Assembly: GCF_900105765.1 (NCBI RefSeq)
Contig: NZ_FNTX01000002.1
Coordinates: 1,984,001 to 2,048,000, forward strand
DNA: 64,000 nucleotides
DNA from: Ruania alba
GTDB lineage: Bacteria > Actinomycetota > Actinomycetes > Actinomycetales > Beutenbergiaceae
Direction: 5' to 3'
In this document: piece after piece, positions 7,518-17,842 of the stretch
Layout: every line of letters starts with the position of its first letter
Position numbering within the stretch: position 1 is the first letter of the stretch
Program-made: the position numbers and the translations under genes
Notes under the pieces: model-generated
The model's database searches: none
Told to the model about the DNA's origin: nothing
The model's input: only the letters and a program-made list of their open reading frames with translations

Positions 7518-8275
7518 CGGGAGCTCCTCGTGGCCGGGGGAGTGGGACTCGGTTCAGGGGTGGTCGGCGGGGCGGCCAGAGGGCCGAGATCCACCGGCGC
7601 GATTGCGGTGTTGTAGCGGTAGAGCCGTGCCGGGCGATGTCGCCCGCCGGTGCGGAAGGACTCCGTGGGCACGACGGCGTCGCTCGCCTCCACCTGTCGG
7701 CGGAAGTTGGCGGGATCCAGCTCGCGTTGCAGGACCAGCTCGTGCACCTCGCGCAGCTCGCGCAGGGTGAAGTGCTCACCCAGGAAAGCGTGCGCGATCC
7801 GGGAGTACTCCACCTTGGTGCGGAGCCGCCACAGGGCGTAGTCGACGATGAGGTTGTGGTCGAAGGCGAGATCGGGCAGCTGATCGGCCGCGAGCCACCG
7901 CACGTTCTGACCCACGCGGGCGCGTGCGGCCTCGTGCTGGCTCACCAAGGCCCAGTAGACGACCGAGACCACCCGTTCACCGGGCTCAGCGGCCGTGGCC
8001 CCGGAGCGGTCCGGCTCGCCGAAGGCGTACAGCTGCTCCAGGTAAGTGGGGCGCAGGCCCGTGGTCTCCTCCAGCGTGCGGGCGGCAGCGTCGGTGAGAC
8101 CTTCCTCGCCGCGGAGCGGGCCACCGGGGAGGGCCCAGAAACCGTCGTAGGGCTCGCGCACGCGGCAGACCAACGGGAGGGACAGCACCGGATGAGGGGC
8201 GTCGAGAGCCGTTCGTGCCGAGCGGCGATCGGGGTCCCGCAAGGCGAAGATCACGGTGGAGACGGCGAGCTGCAC
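7514..8275 (-). CDS. nrtR: NrtR-type Nudix transcriptional regulator of NAD synthesis
   Basis: 253 residues. The N-terminal Nudix domain is recognisable (GFWALPGGPLRGEEGL, AARTLEETTGL) and is followed by the winged-helix part typical of NrtR (FTLRELREVHELVL, NFRRQVEASDAVVPT, RPARLYRYN). NrtR proteins sense ADP-ribose and repress NAD genes. I choose the GTG at 8275, preceded by GGGAGGGAGG; the longer frame from 8344 would run through the operator at 8315-8335. First gene of the NAD operon, overlapping nadA by 4 bp. Confidence 0.85.
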   Translation of the reverse strand: MQLAVSTVIFALRDPDRRSARTALDAPHPVLSLPLVCRVREPYDGFWALPGGPLRGEEGLTDAAARTLEETTGLRPTYLEQLYAFGEPDRSGATAAEPGERVVSVVYWALVSQHEAARARVGQNVRWLAADQLPDLAFDHNLIVDYALWRLRTKVEYSRIAHAFLGEHFTLRELREVHELVLQRELDPANFRRQVEASDAVVPTESFRTGGRHRPARLYRYNTAIAPVDLGPLAAPPTTPEPSPTPPATRSSR

Positions 8276-8314
8276 GGGATCCTCCCTCCCGATCGGCGGC
8301 CTCGAATGAGTTAA

Positions 8315-8335
8315 GAGTACACGTGACCTGTACTC
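8315..8335. promoter_or_regulatory. Candidate NrtR operator of the NAD operon
   Basis: GAGTACA and TGTACTC form a perfect 7-bp inverted repeat with a 7-bp spacer, 40 bp before the nrtR start. On the minus strand a TAAGAT -10-like hexamer (8347-8342) ends just 6 bp before it, so a bound repressor would cover the transcription start. The assignment to NrtR rests on position and symmetry. Confidence 0.7.
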
Positions 8336-8506
8336 ACTGAACATCTTAGAGTCTCAACAACCTTTACCAGAACCGGTCGGATCGACGTCGCCAGGTGCCG
8401 CGATGTGTCGCCGGTACACCCGACGGAGCGACGATTCATGGCACCAGGCCATCGCCGACGGGCTCTACCATGGGTCTCGGTACCGAACCGCTCCGAAAGG
8501 TCTCCC

Positions 8507-9069
8507 GTGGCAATGACGTCCCGTACGCGCCGCATCGTCCCTCCCGTGGTGGCGGTGTTGTCCGCTGCCCTGTTCGCCGCCGGGTGTGCCGGTGAACCCG
8601 GCGCCGCTGCCGTGGTCAACGGTGAGACGATCAGCGAGAGTGAGCTCGCAGAGACCACGGAGGCCCTGGCGCCGTTCCTGAACGCCGAAGTCGGTCCGGA
8701 TCTGATGCTCGCCACGATGATCCAGGCACCGGTGCTGCTCGACGTCGCCGCGGAGCACGGGGTCGCAGCATCGGTGGATGAGACCGAGACGTACCTGGAC
8801 GGGTTGTCCGCGCAGGCGCAGGTGGAGGCCCCGGAGTCGTACCCGGCCGGTGCGATCGAGGTGGCCCGGTTCCTGATCGTCAGTGGTGAGCTGGGCCAGA
8901 GTCCCGATGCGCAGGCTATCGGGGCGGCGATGAATGAACAGATGGCCGAGCTCGACGTCGAGATCAGCCCCCGGTACGGGAGCTGGGACCCGGAGCTCGC
9001 CGAGGGGAGCGCGATCGCACCGGCCCAGCACGACTGGCTCCTCGCCCCGGCAGCGCCTCCTGAGCAGGG

Positions 9070-9073
<4 letters not shown>
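8507..9073 (+). CDS. SurA N-terminal-like lipoprotein
   Basis: 188 residues from the GTG at 8507 (GAAAGG 6 bases upstream); an ATG two codons later is an alternative. A lipoprotein signal with lipobox LFAAGC is followed by AAVVNGETISESELAE, the pattern of the SurA/foldase N-terminal helical domain. No peptidyl-prolyl isomerase domain is present, as is usual for the actinobacterial version upstream of mazG. It is probably anchored to the outer face of the membrane with a chaperone-like role. Its stop overlaps the mazG start by 4 bp. Confidence 0.8.
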
Positions 9074-11174
<2,101 letters not shown>

Positions 11175-11211
11175 GCGAGCGCTGACCTCGCGCTCTGCGC
11201 GAACCATCACT

Positions 11212-11243
11212 GACGGCGGGTACCTCACGGGGTGCCCGCCGTC
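11212..11243 (+). terminator. Probable terminator stem-loop after eno
   Basis: GACGGCGGG and CCCGCCGTC pair perfectly around a 14-base loop, 38 bases after the eno stop. No U-run follows, as is common for actinobacterial terminators. Confidence 0.6.
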
Positions 11244-11269
11244 CGTGCGTCCCGAGCCCCCGCGCCCCG

Positions 11270-11558
11270 CGAGGTGCCGCTCGTCGTCGGTCTCGCCCGG
11301 GATGAGCGACGGCGGTTGGCACCTACCGAAGCCTGGGCGCCACTCGTTGTTGGTGTCGCTCGGGGTGTCGACGGCGGACGGCACCTACCAGCGGGGGTGG
11401 CAGTCGTCGGTGCGTCCCGAGCCCTCGCCCACCACCGCGAGGTGCCACTCGTCGTCGGTGCCGCCCGGGATTTCCGACGGCGGATGGCACCTACCGAAGC
11501 CTGGGTGCCACTCGTCGTCGGTATCGGGGCGCGGGACCGACAGCGAGTGGCACCTTGC
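11270..11558. repeat. Palindromic repeat cluster A3 (family A), between eno and divIC
   Basis: Half-elements with the core GAGGTGCCACTCGTCGTCGG alternate with their reverse complements, giving at least four hairpin-capable units. The cleanest is 11438-11494, whose loop is about 15-20 bases; the next copy at 11503-11555 is nearly as good. Most units repeat at about 60-65 bp. This is the same family that brackets the DUF559 gene about 9 kb away, but no DUF559 gene is beside it here. The stretch holds no gene; long open frames across it only read through the repeats. Confidence 0.85.
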
Positions 11559-11620
11559 GAGTGTGATGGGGAGCGCTACCCAGCGACTCGCGCCGGGCGT
11601 TCCGGGAGAATCGGCCCAGC

Positions 11621-12468
11621 GTGGGCGACCATGGGGTCGTGGCTGCCCGACGACCTCCCTCACCGCGCACCCCTGCGCGCGCGTCGTCGACCCCGAGCAA
11701 GGCAGCCACGGCCACGAAGACCGCCCCGGCGAAGGGCCGCACCGGAGGTGGCAGGACCGCCGCCAGCAAGGCAGCGGGCGCCAGCACGGCCACTGGTCAG
11801 GCCGCGGGTGGTCGGTCCACCCCACGCAGGTCCACGGGGGCGCAGCGGGCAAGGCGGCGGCCGGCAAAACAGTTCCCCGCACCACGTCCGGGCGCGCACC
11901 CGGACGTGCCGCCACCCGCAGCGGCGCCTCGCGCAGCGCGCCGCGCTCGGCATCGTCCCGGCCGGCACCCAAGTCGGTCCGTCCGCAGAGCAAGCCGCAG
12001 CCGAAGCCCTCCGCAACTCGACGGTCCGCCACTGCGCGGCGCGGCGGAGCGACCCGCGAGGAGGCGACCGAGCCGCGCCAGATCACGGTGCGCGGACTGG
12101 TGCTCTTCGTGGTGATCTTGATGGCGTTCATCGTGCTGGCGCCCACGCTGCGGGCGTACGTCACCCAGCAGGAGGAGCAGCGCGATCTCGCTGCCCAGAT
12201 CGTCGCCGCTCGCGATCGCAACGCCGAGCTGCAGGCGCAGATCGACCAGTGGGAGGACCCGGTCTACGTCCAGGCCCGAGCCCGCGACCGGCTCGGATTC
12301 GTGATGCCGGGGGAGACCCCGTACCGTGTGGTCGATCCCGAGACCGTGACCGGCGAGGAACCCGCCTCCGCGGCGGATGACCAGGGCCCGGTCTCGGTGC
12401 CGCCGACCGGCCCCTGGTACCTGACCGTGTGGGACTCGGTGCAGGTCGCCGGCGAGATCGAGGACTGA
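11621..12468 (+). CDS. Septum formation initiator family protein (DivIC/FtsB-like), probable frameshift
   Basis: The C-terminal half is clear: one membrane helix (VLFVVILMAFIVLAPTLRAY), a short coiled coil (QEEQRDLAAQIVAARDRNAELQAQI) and the W-E-D-P-x-Y-V-x-x-x-A-R-x-x-L block of the DivIC/FtsB family, a bitopic divisome protein. The preceding Ala/Ser/Lys/Thr-rich disordered region starts in another frame (GTG 11621) and changes frame near 11836-11840, where five G stand; six would join STGG to AAGKAAAGKT. The gene follows eno and precedes DUF501, as Rv1024 does. The start and the joining point are inferred. Confidence 0.8.
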
Positions 12469-12492
12469 CCCGAGACGAGCGTGAGGAACGCA

Positions 12493-12987
12493 GTGACCGA
12501 CGAACGCCTGCGACCCGGTGACCTGGACGCGGTGGCCACCCAGCTCGGCCGCACCCCCCGCGGTGTGGTGGCCGTGGCTGCGCGGTGCGTGTGCGGGAAC
12601 CCGCTGGTGGTGCGGACCCTGCCGCGCCTGCACGATGGCACCCCGTTCCCCACCTCGTTCTACCTCACCTCACCGGGTGCGGTTGGTGCCGTCAGCACGC
12701 TCGAGGCGAACGGTGTGATGCGTCAGATGACGGACCGGATCGGTGAGGACGCCGAGCTTGCCGCCGCCTACCAGCGTGCCCACGAGGATTACCTGCGCCG
12801 CCGCACCGAGCTCGGGGAGGTGGCCGAGATCGCCGGCATCTCCGCCGGCGGGATGCCCACCCGGGTGAAGTGCCTGCACGTCCTCGTCGCGCACGCCCTC
12901 GCCGTGGGCCCCGGTATCAATCCGCTCGGTGATGAAGCCCTGGAGATGATCCGTGAGACGTGGCGCCCGGATCGCTGCACCTGCTGA
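12493..12987 (+). CDS. DUF501 domain-containing protein
   Basis: 164 residues from GTG 12493, which has GAGGA 5 bases upstream; a GTG at 12481 in frame is an alternative. It matches the DUF501 pattern with LGRTPRGVVAVAARC, PFPTSFYLTSP, ISAGGMPTRVKCLHVLVAHALA and conserved cysteines near the C-terminus (RCTC). The biochemical role is unknown. Its place between divIC and ppx equals that of Rv1025 in mycobacteria, which suggests a conserved link with cell division or phosphate metabolism but proves nothing. Confidence 0.9.
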   Translation: MTDERLRPGDLDAVATQLGRTPRGVVAVAARCVCGNPLVVRTLPRLHDGTPFPTSFYLTSPGAVGAVSTLEANGVMRQMTDRIGEDAELAAAYQRAHEDYLRRRTELGEVAEIAGISAGGMPTRVKCLHVLVAHALAVGPGINPLGDEALEMIRETWRPDRCTC

Positions 12988-13065
12988 AGCGCCCGACGGC
13001 GTCCCTGACCTGATCGTCGAGGGAGCCGGTCCGCCGATGGCCGGCCGGCATGGCAGGCTGGGAGC

Positions 13066-14013
13066 GTGACTCGAGTGGCTGCCATCGACTGCGGAACGAA
13101 CTCCATCCGGTTGCTGATCGCGGACCGAGCCGATGGCCGGCTCACTGACGTGACGCGCCTGATGGAGGTGGTGCGGCTCGGTCAGGGGGTGGACCGCACC
13201 GGTGAGTTCGATCCGGTCGCACTGGACCGCACGCTCGAGGCCACGACCCGCTACGCCCGGCTGTGCGAGGAACACGAGGTGGAGGCCGTCCGGTTCGTCG
13301 CCACGTCCGCCACCAGGGACGCGCGCAACCGGGACGTCTTCCTCGACGGCGTCCGGGCCGCCCTGGGCATCGACGCGGAGGTGATCTCCGGCGGGGAGGA
13401 GGCGTCCCTCTCGTTCGCCGGAGCGGTCAGCATCCTTGGCGAGGACGCGCCAGGGGACCGCCTCGTGGTGGATATCGGTGGGGGATCGACCGAGCTGGTG
13501 CTCGGCGGTGGCCAGACGCCTGATGCGTCGATCTCTCTCGACATGGGGTGTGTGCGGATGACCGAGCGCCACCTGCACGACGATCCACCCACTGCGGCGC
13601 AGATCGCTTCCGCGGTCGGTGAAGTGCGCACTGCCCTGGACCGGGCCGCCGCCGAGGTGCCGCTTGCTCAGGTGGGCACGGTCGTCGGCGTCGCGGGATC
13701 GGTGACGACGGTGACGGCGCACGCCCTCGGGCTGGAGAGCTACCAGCGGGAACGGATCAATGCCACCCGGCTACCCATCGCGCAGGTGCGCGCCACCTGT
13801 GCCGACCTGCTCGCGATGCCCCGCACCGAGCGGGCGGCCCTCGGCTTCATGCACCCGGGTCGGGTGGACGTGATCGGTGCGGGCGCGCTCATCTGGTCCG
13901 AGGTGCTGGCGCGGGTCGCGGCCGAGGTCTCAGGCGCCGGTGGCGTCCTGACCGACGTGATCACCAGCGAGCACGACATTCTGGACGGCATCGCGTTGTC
14001 CGTCCAGGCATGA
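13066..14013 (+). CDS. Ppx/GppA family exopolyphosphatase
   Basis: 315 residues starting with GTG. It has the ASKHA ATPase fold signature VAAIDCGTNSIRLLIAD, ATSATRDARNRD, ISGGEEASLSFAGA and the phosphate loop VVDIGGGSTELVLG. It lacks the C-terminal HD domain, like Rv1026 (short actinobacterial form). It likely splits inorganic polyphosphate and/or (p)ppGpp. A PPK2-type kinase lies further along at 55756-56799. Its 3' end overlaps the convergent DUF5519 gene by 84 bp. Confidence 0.92.
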   Translation: MTRVAAIDCGTNSIRLLIADRADGRLTDVTRLMEVVRLGQGVDRTGEFDPVALDRTLEATTRYARLCEEHEVEAVRFVATSATRDARNRDVFLDGVRAALGIDAEVISGGEEASLSFAGAVSILGEDAPGDRLVVDIGGGSTELVLGGGQTPDASISLDMGCVRMTERHLHDDPPTAAQIASAVGEVRTALDRAAAEVPLAQVGTVVGVAGSVTTVTAHALGLESYQRERINATRLPIAQVRATCADLLAMPRTERAALGFMHPGRVDVIGAGALIWSEVLARVAAEVSGAGGVLTDVITSEHDILDGIALSVQA

Positions 14014-14472
14014 GTCGCCTCGGGCGAAAGCGATGGACTCGGCGATCAGGCCGAGAATGACCTCCAGCTCATGCCGGTTGCGGGGCCCGTACACCATCCA
14101 CTCGGTGCCGAAATCGCCGTGCTGGTGCGGTTCAGCCCAACCGAGCTCGACCAGCTGGTCTCCTCGGTCGGCAGGAAGGACGAGGTGGATGCTGGTGTCG
14201 TGCACGCCGTGCAGGTGTACTGGTTCCGGCCTGCGGCCCGGAGCGAGCGAGGTCTCTGCACTCCGTTCCTTGAGTAGGTCGGTGAGAAACACTGCGCGTG
14301 ACGACGGTGGAGACACCTGGCTGTGCCCTTCGACGACGCCGTCCATCTCGAATGTTGCGGCCACGAGCTCGCCCCACACCGCGGCAGGTGCGCATTGGTC
14401 CAACTGGCGGTGCGGGCCATCTGTGGATGTCGTGGGGCGGGGTCCACCGCGGCCCGCGTCCTGGCCGCTCAT
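13930..14472 (-). CDS. DUF5519 (luciferase-domain-like) family protein
   Basis: 180 residues. The conserved part reads HDTSIHLVLPADRGDQLVELGWAEPHQ, WMVYGPR and a final helix, the pattern of small DUF5519 proteins annotated as luciferase-domain proteins; no enzymatic function is established for them. The ATG overlaps the stop of the upstream MFS transporter by 4 bp, so the two are translationally coupled. The last 84 bp overlap the ppx 3' end on the other strand, so the exact C-terminus could be shared by chance; the conserved part lies before the overlap. Confidence 0.65.
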   Translation of the reverse strand: MSGQDAGRGGPRPTTSTDGPHRQLDQCAPAAVWGELVAATFEMDGVVEGHSQVSPPSSRAVFLTDLLKERSAETSLAPGRRPEPVHLHGVHDTSIHLVLPADRGDQLVELGWAEPHQHGDFGTEWMVYGPRNRHELEVILGLIAESIAFARGDSCLDGQRDAVQNVVLAGDHVGQDATGA

Positions 14473-15938
14473 GAGGTCGGACGAGCCCGGCGGCGCCGCT
14501 CCACCACCGGGGAATCACTCATGTCCTCGAGCTCCCGGCCCTTTGTTTCCGGCACCTTGGTGAGCACGAAGAAGAACGACAACAGTGCGAAGAACGCGTA
14601 GAAGCCGTACGCGAACGGCAGGCCGATCTCGGCGAAGGCGGGGAACGTCGTCGAGATGAAGAAGTTCGCGATCCACTGCGCCGCCGCAGCCACCGAGAGC
14701 GCCCACGCGCGGATCGAGTTGGGGAACATCTCGCCGAGCAGCACCCACACCAGCGGGCCCCAGCTCACGCCGAAGAACACCACGAATCCGTTCGCGCAGA
14801 TCAGCGCCACGATCGACCATGGCGCGTCGAGCTCGGCGGTCTGTGTCCCGTCCGGATTCGTCACCAGGGTGGCGAACGAGAACGCGATCGCCATCATGCC
14901 CAGCGTCACCGCCATGCCGATCGAACCGGTCATCAGCATCGGCCGCCGGCCCACCTTGTCCACCAGGAGGATCGCCACGATCGTCACGACGATGTTCGTC
15001 ACTGACGTGATCACCGTGATGGTCAGCGCGTTCGACTCGTCGAAGCCGACCGAGCGCCACAGCGTGGTGGAGTAGTAGAAGATCACGTTGATGCCGACGA
15101 ACTGCTGGAAGACCGAGAGCAGGATCCCGACCCACACGATCGGCTTCAACCCGAACCGCTTGCCGCGCAGGTCGCTGAGCACCTGCAGGTGCTCCTCCTG
15201 CAGCGTGGCGCGGATCTCCTCGATGCGGAGGTTGACGTTCACCTCGCCGGTGAAGTCGTAGAGCACCTGGGACGCCTTGTCGATCTTCCCGCGGGCCACC
15301 AGGTACCGCGGTGACTCCGGCAGTCGCAACGCCATCAGACCGTAGACCGCGGCGGGGACGGCCTCCGCCATGAACATCCACCGCCAGGCCTCCCGACCCC
15401 ACCACAGCTCGTTCGCCGAACCGCCGGCCGTGTTGGCGAGCATCGCATCGGAGAGCAGGGCGACGAAGATGCCGGTGACGATCGCGAGCTGCTGCAGCGA
15501 GCCGAGCCGTCCACGTACCCGGGCCGGGGACACTTCGGCGATGTAAGCGGGTGCGATCACCGAGGCGGCGCCCACACCGATTCCACCCACCACGCGCCAG
15601 ACGATGAAGTCGACCACGCCGAAGGCAAGTCCGGAACCGATGGCCGAGGCAAAGAACAGCACCGCGGCTAGCACCATCGTCGGGACTCGCCCGAAGTGGT
15701 TGGCGACAGCGCCGGCGAACCACGCCCCGGCGGCGCAGCCGAGCAGCGCGGACGAGACCGCGAACCCCTTGAGCGCGGCGCCCAACTCGAAACCGGACGG
15801 CGCCTCCCCAGCCAAGGCATCCACGGCGCCATTGATGACGGCCGTATCGAAGCCGAACAGGAATCCGCCGAGTGCGGCGGCGATGCAGATCGCGATGACC
15901 CGACCGTTGAGCCGGTGAACTGCGGGTGACTCGCTCAT
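14469..15938 (-). CDS. Sugar porter family MFS transporter
   Basis: 489 residues with twelve predicted membrane helices. Sugar-porter signatures are present: GFLFGFDTAVINGA in helix 1, RVVGGIGVGAASVIAPAYIAEVSPARVRGRLGSLQQL, PESPRYLVARG after helix 6, FQQFVGINVIFYYSTTLW in helix 7, DKVGRRPML, and VPETKGRELEDM at the C-terminus. It probably imports a monosaccharide or polyol by proton symport. It heads a two-gene unit with the DUF5519 gene. Helix 11-12 boundaries are ordinary and the length is typical. Confidence 0.94.
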   Translation of the reverse strand: MSESPAVHRLNGRVIAICIAAALGGFLFGFDTAVINGAVDALAGEAPSGFELGAALKGFAVSSALLGCAAGAWFAGAVANHFGRVPTMVLAAVLFFASAIGSGLAFGVVDFIVWRVVGGIGVGAASVIAPAYIAEVSPARVRGRLGSLQQLAIVTGIFVALLSDAMLANTAGGSANELWWGREAWRWMFMAEAVPAAVYGLMALRLPESPRYLVARGKIDKASQVLYDFTGEVNVNLRIEEIRATLQEEHLQVLSDLRGKRFGLKPIVWVGILLSVFQQFVGINVIFYYSTTLWRSVGFDESNALTITVITSVTNIVVTIVAILLVDKVGRRPMLMTGSIGMAVTLGMMAIAFSFATLVTNPDGTQTAELDAPWSIVALICANGFVVFFGVSWGPLVWVLLGEMFPNSIRAWALSVAAAAQWIANFFISTTFPAFAEIGLPFAYGFYAFFALLSFFFVLTKVPETKGRELEDMSDSPVVERRRRARPTS

Positions 15939-16030
15939 GCGGTCCTGCCCTTCCGCTGCGCCGAGGGTGATGACTCAGCCGACGCTAGTACCGCGGCGCG
16001 GTCTTGTCCTGATGTCGAGGTGCGCTCGGG

Positions 16031-16396
16031 TCAGCCGGCGTCGGTGACACCCTCGTACAGCCCGATCGTGTTGCCGTCGGCATCGGTGAAGATCGCCCAC
16101 CAGCTGGTCTCGCTGATCGGCTGCTTGTCCATCACCACGGTGCCGCCGAGCTCGGCCACCTTCGCGAGCGTCTCCTCGATCGAGTCGACCTCCACGTAGG
16201 AGCGAGGCTGGGTGAACCCTTCGCCGCGTGGGGCGAGTCCGCCGCCGCTGACCTGATTCGGTGCCCGCCACATCGGGTACCCCTCGAAGCCGGGAATCTC
16301 GGCGATCTCCCAGCCGAAGAGCCGGTGATAAAAGGCGATGGCCTGCTCGGTGTTGCTCACCGGGATGTCGATGTGGGTGATGTCTCCGTGCGGCAT
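16031..16396 (-). CDS. VOC family (glyoxalase-fold) protein
   Basis: 121 residues from the ATG at 16396, behind GAGGAG. One glyoxalase/bleomycin-resistance fold made of two beta-alpha-beta modules: ITHIDIPVSNTEQAIAFYHRLFGWEI, SYVEVDSIEETLAKVAELGG, WAIFTDADGNTIGLYEG. The first His and the last Glu fit metal-binding positions. Substrate is unknown. The longer open frame to 16933 has no coding character upstream of this start. Confidence 0.88.
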   Translation of the reverse strand: MPHGDITHIDIPVSNTEQAIAFYHRLFGWEIAEIPGFEGYPMWRAPNQVSGGGLAPRGEGFTQPRSYVEVDSIEETLAKVAELGGTVVMDKQPISETSWWAIFTDADGNTIGLYEGVTDAG

Positions 16397-16488
16397 GGCT
16401 GCTCCTCGGTAGGTTCCGCCCTCCCGTGGCGCGGAGGGCCGGCATCGGTGCCGGTGCACCCGAGTCTGGCACCAGCCTCTGACAGCGG

Positions 16489-16893
16489 CTATCCCTGCGC
16501 CACGATCTCCACCTCGAACCCGCGCGCGTCCTCCAGGTAGGCGGCGTAGTGCTCGTCGCCACCGGCCCACGGGTGCCGGTGGGCAAACATCAAGGTCCAC
16601 CCGTGGTGACCGGCGGCCACGGTGAGCGCCTCCACCTCGGCGCGCGTGCCGCCGTCGAAGGCCAGGTGGTTCAGTCCCGGCTGACGGCGCTCCGCCCGTG
16701 CCCCGATCACGTCCGGACCGTGCTCCAGCACCAGATAGGTCGCCCCGAGCGACCAGGACGATCCCTCCGGCCATCGGGACGTACAGACGTATCCGAGTTC
16801 GGTGAGCAACCAGATCCAGCTGTGCGTGGCGGCCTCGTCGGGCAGCCAGATCTCCAGGTGGTGCACGGTGCCGCGAGTCATTGATGTCCCCAT
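16489..16893 (-). CDS. VOC family protein, second copy
   Basis: 134 residues, or 130 from the internal ATG at 16881. The fold is that of small glyoxalase-like proteins: GTVHHLEIWLPDEAATHSWIW, LNHLAFDGGTRAEVEALTVA, HYAAYLEDARGFEVEIVA. It is only distantly similar to the neighbour at 16031 and is separated from it by 92 bp, so it is probably not a recent duplication. It is divergent from the membrane protein/GntR unit. Substrate unknown. Confidence 0.85.
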   Translation of the reverse strand: MGTSMTRGTVHHLEIWLPDEAATHSWIWLLTELGYVCTSRWPEGSSWSLGATYLVLEHGPDVIGARAERRQPGLNHLAFDGGTRAEVEALTVAAGHHGWTLMFAHRHPWAGGDEHYAAYLEDARGFEVEIVAQG

Positions 16894-16958
16894 CTTGTAT
16901 CAACAACTTGACACAAAATGTGTCCGTTGCCATCTTTGTGTCACATCAACGGTACAAG
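16894..16958. promoter_or_regulatory. Promoter and long imperfect inverted repeat before the membrane protein/GntR unit
   Basis: CTTGTA...GACACAAA on the left is mirrored by TTTGTGTC...TACAAG on the right over 65 bp. A smaller perfect repeat, GACACA-AAA-TGTGTC, sits inside at 16910-16924. TTGACA (16908-16913) with a 17-bp spacer to CATCTT gives a plus-strand promoter across the repeat. The stretch is unusually AT-rich for this window. It is a plausible binding site for the GntR protein encoded two genes on. Confidence 0.65.
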
Positions 16959-16972
16959 AAAGGGAGATCATC

Positions 16973-17839
16973 ATGACCGGGATCGTCTGGCTGTTCCTGG
17001 CGTTCGTGCTCATCGCCGCCGTGGCGCTGTTCGTCGTGATCGCCGTGTTCAGCCGGGGCACCACACCTCGTGCCGATCACGACGGCGTCCGTCGCGTCCG
17101 CAACGTCATCTTGATGGCCCGGGTGGCCGCCGCTGTGCTGGCCGTGCGTGTGGTGATGGACGTGTCCGGTCTCGGGCTGCACGGCCAGGGCCTGGCCCTG
17201 GCGCCGGTCGTCGTGGCGATCGTCTGGGTACTCGGCGGGATCGCCGCGGAGATGGTCACCCGATCGGCACTTCGTGACGGTGGGGCCGCCCTGGAGGTGC
17301 GCAGTCTGCGACGCTATGTGCCGCGCCGCGGCACGGTGCTGCTCGGACTGAGCGTCGCCCTCCTCGTGACGGCCGCCACGATCACCACGCTGATGGCCGA
17401 CTCCGGCGGACGTTCGCTGAGCTACTCCTGCGGGACGAACTGCTGGGCCGACCGGTCGCCGTGGCCCGGTGAGTTCTATACCGCACCGCTCGCCGTTGCC
17501 TTCGTCGTGCTGCTCGCGCTGGTCACCACCAACATCTGGCTCGCCGTGTCCAGGCCGCGCGGCCGTCTCGACGATGCCGATGCTGCTGCCGACGATGCCA
17601 CCCGGACCGCAGCGGTGGCCGCCGCGCTGGCGGTGGTGGCGCTCGCCACCGCCGCGACGGCGGCAGGACTGGCGATCTTCGGTCTCCTCCCGGCGGCCTT
17701 CGATCCGGACGGACTGGTGCTGGCCCGGCTCACCCTCGCACTCACCCTTGCAGCGGTCGCAGTGGCTGCTGCCAGCTCGGCCGCGTTGTTGGTGACAGCA
17801 TTCTCGCCGCGACCGTCGCGCACCCCATCGGAGGACTGA
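16973..17839 (+). CDS. Multi-spanning membrane protein of a YtrA-type GntR unit
   Basis: 288 residues with about six or seven hydrophobic segments (residues 3-25, 45-62, 68-90, 114-138, 170-190, 214-238, 252-278). A short extracellular loop holds two cysteines (YSCGTNCW). No enzymatic motif is visible. The start at 16973 follows AAGGGAGA. The gene is 3 bp from the GntR gene, and small integral proteins next to YtrA-like regulators are often DUF1648-type or ABC partners; which applies here I cannot say. Confidence 0.75.
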   Translation: MTGIVWLFLAFVLIAAVALFVVIAVFSRGTTPRADHDGVRRVRNVILMARVAAAVLAVRVVMDVSGLGLHGQGLALAPVVVAIVWVLGGIAAEMVTRSALRDGGAALEVRSLRRYVPRRGTVLLGLSVALLVTAATITTLMADSGGRSLSYSCGTNCWADRSPWPGEFYTAPLAVAFVVLLALVTTNIWLAVSRPRGRLDDADAAADDATRTAAVAAALAVVALATAATAAGLAIFGLLPAAFDPDGLVLARLTLALTLAAVAVAAASSAALLVTAFSPRPSRTPSED

Positions 17840-17842
17840 GCC

